Assembly (NCBI GenBank): GCA_027622275.1
Contig: JAQBZB010000036.1
Span: forward strand, 1 to 45,961
Reading direction: 5' to 3'
Length of the DNA: 45,961 nt
Origin: Planctomycetota bacterium
Lineage (GTDB): Bacteria; Planctomycetota; Planctomycetia; Pirellulales; Pirellulaceae
Position numbers and translations under genes: made by a program. Below, piece by piece: positions 32,911-39,905 of the stretch (position 1 is its first letter; every line of letters starts with the position of its first letter). The notes beneath the pieces were generated by a model. It saw only the letters and a program-made list of their open reading frames with translations. It had not been told where the DNA came from and searched no databases.

Positions 32911-33063
32911 TAGTGTCCTAATAGTGCGGGGGTGCCAAAACACAAGCTCGACGCGCCAGCGAGTGGGTGTTCTCAGCCGGTTGACTCACTCGCTTGCGCG
33001 TCGAGCTTATATTTCGCGACGACCGAAACTGGGCAGCCACGCCCCCACACTATTAGGACACTA
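32911..33063. mobile_element. MITE-like element, 16-bp perfect terminal inverted repeats
   Basis: Perfect 16-bp terminal repeats, tagtgtcctaatagtg (32911-32926) and its complement at 33048-33063, extend imperfectly into g- and c-runs. A second inverted repeat lies inside (32944-32965 with 32987-33008, 22 bp, one mismatch; core aagctcgacgcgc). TA at each outer edge could be the duplicated target of an IS630/mariner-type element. The element is 153 bases long and has no gene. The right end lies six bases from the stop of the EEP-family gene. Confidence 0.7.
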
Positions 33064-33068
33064 CCGGT

Positions 33069-34076
33069 TTAACGCTCGGGCCGTGCTGCCACGTATCCCG
33101 GCGTTCCGCCTTCATAGATGCTGAACTCGGCCCAGACAGGCAAGTGGTCGGAGACCTCGAGAGCTTCTTCCGTGCTGAGGTTGTAATCCCGCATGAAGTC
33201 AACCACGCCGCTGCGGCCGACAAATTCGCGTGTCGCTTGGCTGTGAAAGATAATGTTGTCGTACTGGTGAGTTCGCCGAACATTGGTGGGAAGGCCGGCG
33301 ATCGCCCAGGTGATGCCGGGCACTTGGCCAAGCTCGCCGAGATGTTCGTTATCCGCATTGAAATCGCCAACGAGAATCACATCGTCCTCGTTGCGGCCGT
33401 CGTCACGTACGACTCGATAGACGTCATCCATTACCGACAGCTCTGTCGCGACAATGTCAGGGTCGGTATGCACATTGGTCAAAGTGAACGTGAAGGCTTC
33501 GTCAGCACTTGGCCCACGCGCTCGGAACCAACCGACCAGCGGTTCTCGGTGCAGCAAATTGTCGGGATCATCGACCGTGTACAAGAATGTGCGGTCCACT
33601 TCGATGGTTTGCCGATCGAAGATGAAAGCGTATTGTTCCTTGCTAGTTGTATCTCCGATGCGAGGACCGATCAAGAAATCATAGCTGCGCCCGGCCGCGT
33701 TGATGATCTCGATGAATCGCGGCATGACGTCTTGGTCCAGCGAACGGATCTCTTGAATTGCGACCACGTCGAATTGCCGGACGAGTCGCGCCAAGATGTC
33801 CATTACGCGAGGCTTCGAGAGCTTGCTTTGGCCGAACACCTGGATGTTGAACGAGGCGATCTTGATCGTTTCGCCCGGTTGGTGAGCGGGCAATTCGGGG
33901 CCGGCAGCGCTCACCGGAAAGGTTGCCGCGCCGCCCTTCTTCTTCACCTCGATGCTATCGAGACCTTCGATATCGAAGTTCTGTAAGAAGAACCAGCCAC
34001 CGCCGGCGATCAGAGCAACGAAGAGCAGTATCGAAGAGTTCCGCAAAACGCCCCTCCTTGGGCAGTTCGACAGCAC
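33069..34076 (-). CDS. Membrane-anchored endonuclease/exonuclease/phosphatase family protein
   Basis: This 335-residue protein begins with GTG, has a hydrophobic anchor (SILLFVALIAGGGWFF, about 15-30) and then a DNase I-like domain. Motifs in order are IKIASFNIQVFG, FDVVAIQEIR (metal Glu), YAFIFD, TLTNVHTDPD (His), VILVGDFNAD (Asp/Asn), QYDNIIF and VSDHLPVWAEF (Asp-His pair). All usual catalytic residues appear present, so it should cleave a phosphodiester or phosphomonoester outside the cytoplasm. The substrate could be DNA, a lipid headgroup or another phosphoester. CCCAAGGAGGGG lies inside the first codons, so the GTG is not decided by a clear ribosome site. Confidence 0.88.
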   Translation of the reverse strand: MLSNCPRRGVLRNSSILLFVALIAGGGWFFLQNFDIEGLDSIEVKKKGGAATFPVSAAGPELPAHQPGETIKIASFNIQVFGQSKLSKPRVMDILARLVRQFDVVAIQEIRSLDQDVMPRFIEIINAAGRSYDFLIGPRIGDTTSKEQYAFIFDRQTIEVDRTFLYTVDDPDNLLHREPLVGWFRARGPSADEAFTFTLTNVHTDPDIVATELSVMDDVYRVVRDDGRNEDDVILVGDFNADNEHLGELGQVPGITWAIAGLPTNVRRTHQYDNIIFHSQATREFVGRSGVVDFMRDYNLSTEEALEVSDHLPVWAEFSIYEGGTPGYVAARPER

Positions 34077-34274
34077 TTACAGATCGTCCGGCCTGCAAGC
34101 TGAGCAATAACGGCACAGCGACCGGGGCGGGAGCGTAACCGAAGGACAGGGTGGACTCTAGTGCAGTTTTCTTCGACCCACGATCGCACGGCAGGCGCGC
34201 CAGACCGCCCGGGAACGGTGGAGTCAGGCAAGCACGGCGCGTCCACGAAAATGCGACGCCGTGCTAGCAATGGA

Positions 34275-34303
34275 AACGGGGACGTCGAATTGACGTCCCC
34301 GTT
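34275..34303. terminator. 12-bp hairpin, likely terminator of the small gene
   Basis: The arms aacggggacgtc and gacgtccccgtt pair perfectly around a gaatt loop. It lies about 30 bases beyond the stop of the small minus-strand gene and is followed on that strand by tttcc, so a terminator is likely. A weaker hairpin (gcaagcacggcgc with gcgacgccgtgctagc) lies next to it at 34228-34268. Confidence 0.65.
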
Positions 34304-34331
34304 CATTGGCTTCAATCGGTGATCGGCGTGA

Positions 34332-34556
34332 TCATTCGCGCGGGCGAACCGCACCGGTCAGTCCGCTGTAGTCGACGCGATCCGAACTGTGCCACAGCGG
34401 CATGCCCAGGGCCACGCGCTGTCGCAGGATTTCGATCTTCTCGTCCGAGCCCGCAGGAGCATCGGTCGCGGCAAATTCGGACTTCTCTTCTGGGGCAAAA
34501 TCTTCGTCGTGGCCGTACTTGAGAATTGCCTCGAACACATTGTTGACGTTATGCAT
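34332..34556 (-). CDS. Small hypothetical protein
   Basis: This 74-residue protein starts after GGAGGTAAGAGG, a good ribosome site. It is acidic in the middle (DEDFAPEEKSEFAATD) and has EKIEILRQRVALGMPLWHSS and RVDYSGLTG at the C terminus. No domain, signal or Cys motif is visible and no family is recognised. The start, stop and hairpin beyond it make it a plausible real gene, probably cytoplasmic. Confidence 0.6.
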   Translation of the reverse strand: MHNVNNVFEAILKYGHDEDFAPEEKSEFAATDAPAGSDEKIEILRQRVALGMPLWHSSDRVDYSGLTGAVRPRE

Positions 34557-34825
34557 CTAACCTCTTACCTCCTCACACGCGTGGTTTCTAAATAGTCTTA
34601 TGTCGTTCGACGTTTGCGAACGCCGATTCCAGTCTTTTCTTCAATGATCGATGGGTATTCGTCTAGGTGGGACATCTTAAAACGCGGACACAAGGTGGGA
34701 TGTTTCAGCGGCCCTGCTGCTTCGTCGAATACGGTTTTTGTGGCGAAGTCTTGTAATTATTCCAGGATGACTCAGAATGTCAAGCAAATTTTCCTAGCCT
34801 TTTCCTTGCTCGATTGAGTCGTTGC

Positions 34826-35248
34826 ATGACCTGGTTCCAAGCGTCGATCGAACTCTCCCCACGACCTCGTGGTTTCCACTTAATCACATCACAAATCGTT
34901 GCGGCACTGCCCGAGCTGCGGAAAACCAAGCTTGGCTTGCTTCACGTCTTCATTCAGCATACTTCGGCGTCGTTGACCATTAACGAGAACGCAGACCCTG
35001 ACGTTCCCGTCGACTTGGAGATGTCGGTTAACAAGATCGTTCCCGAGGAGTTTCCCTACATTCACACTTTAGAGGGTCCCGACGATATGCCGGCCCATGT
35101 CAAGGCTTCGCTGCTCGGAAGTTCCGTGTCGGTGCCCGTTCGGGAAGGTCAATTGCTGTTGGGAACGTGGCAGGGAATCTATCTCTGTGAACACCGGAAT
35201 CGGGGTGGTTCTCGCCGGTTGATCGTCACGCTGCAAGGTGAATCCTGA
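34826..35248 (+). CDS. YjbQ family protein (UPF0047, thiamine-phosphate synthase-like)
   Basis: This 140-residue protein has the whole YjbQ/UPF0047 pattern: GLLHVFIQHTSASLTINENA, DPDVPVDLEMSVNKIVPE, YIHTLEGPDDMPAHVKASLL and LLLGTWQGIYLCEHRNRGG. The conserved His and Asn residues of the active site pocket (HTSASLTINEN and GPDDMPAH) are there. E. coli YjbQ has weak thiamine-phosphate synthase activity; the real role is uncertain. The ATG at 34826 is preferred over a TTG at 34814. It converges with the holB gene and ends just before a shared hairpin. Confidence 0.9.
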   Translation: MTWFQASIELSPRPRGFHLITSQIVAALPELRKTKLGLLHVFIQHTSASLTINENADPDVPVDLEMSVNKIVPEEFPYIHTLEGPDDMPAHVKASLLGSSVSVPVREGQLLLGTWQGIYLCEHRNRGGSRRLIVTLQGES

Positions 35249-35261
35249 TGTTTGCGGCAAG

Positions 35262-35290
35262 GTAGGTCACTTTCGGCGAAAGTGACCTAC
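35262..35290. terminator. Bidirectional terminator between yjbQ and holB
   Basis: A perfect 13-bp stem, gtaggtcactttc with gaaagtgacctac, encloses a 3-base loop (ggc). It is followed by tttaaa on the plus strand and by ttgccgcaaac on the minus strand. It lies between convergent genes and probably serves both. Confidence 0.85.
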
Positions 35291-35298
35291 TTTAAAGC

Positions 35299-36360
35299 CT
35301 AGACGTACGCCCGCTCAAACGACCGCGCCAGGTCATCGATCCAACACTCGATCAATGTCGCTTGGTTCGCGTTGGCGTCGACTTGCGATAGCGCGTCGAG
35401 ACAGCGTTCAACACACACGGCAACGCCCTCGACGTCGATGTTCTGGGTCCGAATTGCCGCTACGACGGCGGTGACCAGTCCGGCATCGCCAGTCGATGCC
35501 ATGCCGCTCGCCTGCCGCACCAACTCGTGATAGAAGTCGACTGCAATCATGATCACGAGCTTCAATCGCTCGCGACGAACCGGTGCGTCCTTTCCGGCTG
35601 CATCGATGAACGCGCCGACATCTGCCGCGAGGCCCACGGCTTTCTCGGGCAGTCGTGCTAACCGCGCCAGGAACTCGCCGCGAAAGTCACCTAGCTCCGA
35701 GTCGGAGAATTGCCTGGCTCGTTGCAGACTGCCGTGGCACAAGGCGGCCAGCCGCGTCGCTTCGACGTCCGTCTCGACTTCGCCTAACGACCGTAGTAAA
35801 GAAGCCACGACTTCCTGTTGCAGCGAGCGAAAGCGAACGATCTGACAGCGCGAACGAATGGTGGGAAGCTGTGTCTGTTCGCTGGAAGCAATTAAGATGA
35901 TGACGGACTTCGGCGGCGGCTCTTCGAGCGTCTTGAGCAGACAGTTGGCACCCTCCTGATTGAGATAGTCGGCATCGTCAATGATGGCAATCTTCCGTCC
36001 ACCGCAGAACGGCTTGAGCGAGATGTTGTGACACAAGCCGTCTCGCATCCGATGATCGCGATCGCCGATGAAGGTCTCGACTGGGATAAACGCTTTGTCG
36101 GCGGGTTTGGCGACTAAGTCCAAGTCGGGATGCGAGCCGGCGGCAACCTGCTGGCAGGACGGACAGCTGCCGCAGGGGTTCAATTCGGCATCCACTGCGA
36201 CTTCGCAAAGCAGTGCCTGAGCGAACTTCAACGCGAATGTCCGCTTGCCGATTCCGGCAGGTCCGACGAACAAGAACGTACTGGCAAGCCGCCTGCCCGC
36301 GAGGATGCGGCGAAACCGCTCGACGTTTTCGTCATGACCTTCGATACCCTGCCAACTCAT
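35299..36360 (-). CDS. holB: DNA polymerase III delta-prime subunit
   Basis: This 353-residue protein is the clamp-loader delta-prime subunit. GPAGIGKRT (33-41) is the Walker A motif, and Cys52, Cys63, Cys66 and Cys69 (PCGSCPSC) match the four-Cys zinc module of DnaX/HolB proteins. KIAIIDDADYLNQEGANCLL holds the Walker B region, KTLEEPPP the conserved loop, and IRSRCQIVRF the SRC sensor. It loads the beta clamp on primed DNA. The gene starts inside the tmk stop (ATGA overlap), so the pair is translationally coupled. Confidence 0.95.
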   Translation of the reverse strand: MSWQGIEGHDENVERFRRILAGRRLASTFLFVGPAGIGKRTFALKFAQALLCEVAVDAELNPCGSCPSCQQVAAGSHPDLDLVAKPADKAFIPVETFIGDRDHRMRDGLCHNISLKPFCGGRKIAIIDDADYLNQEGANCLLKTLEEPPPKSVIILIASSEQTQLPTIRSRCQIVRFRSLQQEVVASLLRSLGEVETDVEATRLAALCHGSLQRARQFSDSELGDFRGEFLARLARLPEKAVGLAADVGAFIDAAGKDAPVRRERLKLVIMIAVDFYHELVRQASGMASTGDAGLVTAVVAAIRTQNIDVEGVAVCVERCLDALSQVDANANQATLIECWIDDLARSFERAYV

Positions 36361-36992
36361 GCGCGTGCCTCGCCTCGAGCGTCGATAACTCGCTCAGCCA
36401 CAACTCGAATATCAGCCTGAATGCTTTCGATGTCGCGAGCCGCGTCAAGCACCGCGATGCGATCCGGAGCCCTCTTCGCTTCCAGCAAGAATCCCTCACG
36501 AACTCGATTCAGGAAATCGACCCCACGTGATTCGATGCGATCCAGATCGCCGATCAAACGACTAGCGGCTCGTTCGACGGGCATGTCCAGCACCAGCGTT
36601 AAATCGGGGTGAACGCCGTCCGTCGCAACCGCACCCACCGCCCACACGGCATCCACGTCCACACCACCAGCGTGACCTTGGTAGGCCACATTCGAGACCA
36701 GGAAGCGGTCGGAAACAATCGTTTTGCCGGCGGCGAGCGCGGGGCCAATCACCTCGGCCACCAACTGCGCCCGCGATGCCATATACAGCAGCATTTCGGC
36801 GGCAGTACAAACAGGCATGTCGTGCTGATGAAGGATGATCTCGCGAAGAGCCTCGCCGAGTTGTGTCCCACCCGGATCGCGGCATTGCACGACTTCGTGG
36901 CCGTTGTCGCGCAGCCAATCGCAAAACAACTCCATCTGAGTCGATTTGCCGACCCCATCGATGCCGTCAAAGCTGAAGAATAGGCCTGTCAT
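36357..36992 (-). CDS. tmk: Thymidylate kinase
   Basis: This 211-residue enzyme phosphorylates dTMP to dTDP. FDGIDGVGKST (8-18) is the P-loop, CRDPGGTQLGEALREI the conserved PGGT motif with Arg, SDRFLVSNVAYQG the DR(Y/F)xxS segment, and VLDMPVERAASR a later conserved strand. Length is typical. It sits directly before holB with a four-base overlap, the usual tmk-holB order in many bacteria. Haem, purine and clamp-loader genes in this window are all unlinked to it. Confidence 0.95.
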   Translation of the reverse strand: MTGLFFSFDGIDGVGKSTQMELFCDWLRDNGHEVVQCRDPGGTQLGEALREIILHQHDMPVCTAAEMLLYMASRAQLVAEVIGPALAAGKTIVSDRFLVSNVAYQGHAGGVDVDAVWAVGAVATDGVHPDLTLVLDMPVERAASRLIGDLDRIESRGVDFLNRVREGFLLEAKRAPDRIAVLDAARDIESIQADIRVVAERVIDARGEARA

Positions 36993-37079
36993 TGTCGCTG
37001 CATTCTACGAAGCAGTGCATAACACGCGGAAGTAGGGGGCAGCGCCACGATCGCGTAGCAAAATAACTATCGCGTTTCA

Positions 37080-37130
37080 GTAGCATGGGCTCTCCAGCCC
37101 GTGTTCGCTCGGGCTGGGAGCCCAAGCTAC
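37080..37130. repeat. Palindromic element, gtagcatgggc type
   Basis: Arms gtagcatgggctctccagcc and its partner (right end gggagcccaagctac) pair over about 21 positions with one mismatch and a bulged base. The loop is short. It lies in the spacer between tmk and the TolC-like gene on the minus strand, where it may also serve as a terminator. Confidence 0.6.
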
Positions 37131-37140
37131 TTAAAGGGAA

Positions 37141-37207
37141 ACACGGACAGCACGGACGGAGAGCGCTCGTCAACCGATCGTCTCCGCGAAACCCGTGCTA
37201 TCCGTGT
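37141..37207. repeat. Inverted repeat acacggacagcacgg
   Basis: Two 15-base arms (37141-37155 and 37193-37207) pair with one mismatch around a 37-base loop. The element is adjacent to the one at 37080-37130 and 34 bases before the stop of the TolC-like gene on the minus strand. Confidence 0.55.
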
Positions 37208-37241
37208 CCAATCGCTCCCAGTCGAATGATTTGTAGCTTGA

Positions 37242-39464
37242 CTACTTTCGGAGCGGTTCAGTGAAAGAGGCTTGACGCAACGCGTTGCCGTCGGACTTGG
37301 GAGCTGTTTCCAGTCCCAGCGATCCCCACTCGAACGCATTGCCCATCCGGTTCGCGACATCGGTCGACCCACGTTGCGTGTCGGCTCGTCGCGGAGCGTT
37401 CAACATCGGACCCTCTGGACGCGTGGTGATTGGACCGGGCTGTTGTGGCGCGTCGTCACCGGGCGCGGGACGCTCCGCCGGGGTCGGCTCCGGAGTCGGT
37501 ACTAGCTCGCCGGTGCCGCCGCGCTCGGCCGATCCTTCGACCGGCATGTCGCCGATGTACTGCGACACGGGTCCCTGGGCAACCGGGCCTTGGCTGATCA
37601 CGCCGGGACGTGTGTAACCATAGTTCAAGTAGTAGCTGGCATCCCGTTCTCGTGCGTGTTCGAGGGCATCCCAGTAAGCCTTATTTGCCCACGGCCCTTC
37701 GGCGAGATGGATGTTGTTGTATTCCAACAGCGAACCTTTGCGGAAATGAACTTCGGCGATCGACTTGTTGTACTCGCTCAGAGCGCGATAGTAGTCAATC
37801 TGAGCTTGCGAGCGGCGGCGTTGTGCGTCGAGAACAAGATCGAGCGTCGACTTGCCTCGTTCGTAAAGCACTCGCACGGAGTCCACCTCGGCCTGCGAAG
37901 CCTTCCAACGGTTGAAGTGCGTCTGTGCGGATCGGTAGTTGAAGTCGAGGTTTCGGACCGCCGTGCTCAGCAGATGCGACGTGTTCAATTCCATGTCTTC
38001 GAGGCGTGATTTCTCGCGAACCAGGCTCAACTGGGCATTGCGAACGCCCGCCAACTCGCGTCGATATCCGACCGGCATCTGGAAGTTGAAGAGGAAGGAG
38101 AACTCTTGAAAATTACCTTCCGTCAATTCGTCGAATGCGGTCGAGCCAGTATCTGGAAAGTTGATTCCGTTTCGATTTGCGTTGATCAGTTCGTCTCCCA
38201 CACCGACCAAACGGTAAGCAGCTCCCAGGTCGAACTGCGGCAGAAGTAGATTCTTCGCCGCCACGAGTTCCAGCTCGCGACGCTCGATCACCCACTTCTG
38301 CTGTCGCAACTCGGCACTACGCAGCAGGGCTTCTGTATGAATCATTCGCCAATCGTGGTTGATCCTCGCTGCGGTCGGCTCGTCGCTGGGACGGATCAAG
38401 CGACCGTCCGTCGCGGCGATGCCCATCAGGTATCGCAAACGGTTTTCGACGTTGTACAAGTCGCGAAGCGCTGTTTCGAGCTGTGCCCGGAAGAAGAAAT
38501 ACTGCTCGCGGGATTGAGCCTCGGCCTGCGAACTCTCGATGCCGCCTTTCAGCTTTTCGTAAACATTGTTCCAAGTGGCTTGAGCACTATCGCGTCCGAT
38601 CTTGGCGGTCTCCAGGTTGCGATAGGCGCTGTGCAGATCCCAATAAGTGTTTTCGATGTCGAGCACCACGTTGCGTATCGAGGCTTCAAATGTCGCGAGG
38701 CTGACATCGGTATTGATGCGTGCGATCATGGTTGGGATGCGATTGATCATCGCCCCACGACCGCGAAGCAGTGGCTGATTGACACGAGCTTCAAACGACG
38801 TTGTCCAGAAACTGCCGTCCGCGGTTGCCGTGACTGAGTTGCCGCGGCGAGTGTCGGTTTGGTTCGACAACGTCCAAGTGTTGCCCGTCGCGCTCCGTTT
38901 GCTCAAACTGGTCCTGAGACCTCCCGCTTCCTGATCGAGGACGTTGGGAAACCCTGGAAAGCCGCCGAACGGTTGTGGACGATTGGTGCTTTGAAGGAAA
39001 TCGCCATTCCCCTGCGTGCCTGTCGACTGAACTTGCGCATCGAACGCAGACAGCGCCGCTTCAACTCCGTTGTTGGGATCGGACTCGACGAGGGCCGTGT
39101 CGTAGATCGTCGAGGCACTGGCGGTTCGACCAACTAACGCATCTGCAAAACCAAACGGAGTCACGCCGCCAAGGTTGCGGACGACTTTGCTGTTCTGTAA
39201 CGCGATCGAAACCACTTCTTCCAGCTTAAGGTCCCACATCTCCCGAAACTCGGGATTGCTGATCGTCATCGGAGCCTCGGCATACTCGACGTCTTCCAAG
39301 TAGGGCTGCGAGTAGTCGGGCTCCTCGGTCGCGGTGGCGTGATCGAGGTAATGCGACAGATCGCCATCTTCATGGAAGTAGAAGGGCTGTGTTGGATGAC
39401 AGCCCGTGAAGGTGGTCAAGGCGATCAAGATTAATGGGAGTATGCTTCGCAGTTGCCGGGTCAT
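37242..39464 (-). CDS. Outer-membrane TolC-like efflux lipoprotein
   Basis: This 740-residue protein starts at 39464 and has a lipoprotein signal (ILPLILIALTTFTGC). It is longer than E. coli TolC (about 470 mature), with an N-terminal region of about 170 residues and a Pro/Glu-rich disordered C-terminal 130 (VPTPEPTPAERPAPGDDAP). The central part holds the two OEP repeats: FEASIRNVVLDIENTYWDLH with YRNLETAKIGRDSAQ in the first, and LSTAVRNLDFNYRSAQTHF with VRVLYERGKSTLDLVLDAQR in the second. It would form the outer-membrane channel of an efflux or secretion system; no inner-membrane or adaptor gene is next to it. Confidence 0.9.
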   Translation of the reverse strand: MTRQLRSILPLILIALTTFTGCHPTQPFYFHEDGDLSHYLDHATATEEPDYSQPYLEDVEYAEAPMTISNPEFREMWDLKLEEVVSIALQNSKVVRNLGGVTPFGFADALVGRTASASTIYDTALVESDPNNGVEAALSAFDAQVQSTGTQGNGDFLQSTNRPQPFGGFPGFPNVLDQEAGGLRTSLSKRSATGNTWTLSNQTDTRRGNSVTATADGSFWTTSFEARVNQPLLRGRGAMINRIPTMIARINTDVSLATFEASIRNVVLDIENTYWDLHSAYRNLETAKIGRDSAQATWNNVYEKLKGGIESSQAEAQSREQYFFFRAQLETALRDLYNVENRLRYLMGIAATDGRLIRPSDEPTAARINHDWRMIHTEALLRSAELRQQKWVIERRELELVAAKNLLLPQFDLGAAYRLVGVGDELINANRNGINFPDTGSTAFDELTEGNFQEFSFLFNFQMPVGYRRELAGVRNAQLSLVREKSRLEDMELNTSHLLSTAVRNLDFNYRSAQTHFNRWKASQAEVDSVRVLYERGKSTLDLVLDAQRRRSQAQIDYYRALSEYNKSIAEVHFRKGSLLEYNNIHLAEGPWANKAYWDALEHARERDASYYLNYGYTRPGVISQGPVAQGPVSQYIGDMPVEGSAERGGTGELVPTPEPTPAERPAPGDDAPQQPGPITTRPEGPMLNAPRRADTQRGSTDVANRMGNAFEWGSLGLETAPKSDGNALRQASFTEPLRK

Positions 39465-39764
39465 CGGTTCCCGCTTCCTTTCGATGCGTCCGCGGACGCG
39501 TACGGCCAAGGCTAAAACGTCTGACCAACGGCCCTCCACGAGGACCGCCGACCAGGACGACTTCTAGTTCCCCCCTTGGCCGAAAGCACCGAGCCGGGAG
39601 TCCATGCACGAGGCGCGGACCCCAAATCGGAGCAATCGACACAGCAGGTATCGGCGACCTGACCGGCAAACTTGCAATAATCCGTAAACTTTTTGTAATC
39701 GGCAAAGTCGACGCAGTTTGGCTACAATGTCATTGGTTCGTTATCTGCCAGCGATGACCCTGTT

Positions 39765-39823
39765 GTACGATGGCCTTCCAAGGCCGTCGATTCCGTCAAA
39801 ACGGTCTTGGAAGGCCATCGTAC
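39765..39823. repeat. Palindromic element, gtacgatggccttcc type
   Basis: Two 23-base arms (39765-39787 and 39801-39823; gtacgatggccttccaagg on the left) pair with one mismatch around a 13-base loop. It lies upstream of the DUF1549 gene, inside its likely promoter or leader region. Confidence 0.65.
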
Positions 39824-39905
39824 TCGCGTCAATCGGTCGCACTTGTTTCGCGAACCCATGGCGCTGATACTCAAAACTAGGAAAACAAGATCTGCGAGAG
39901 CGTTC

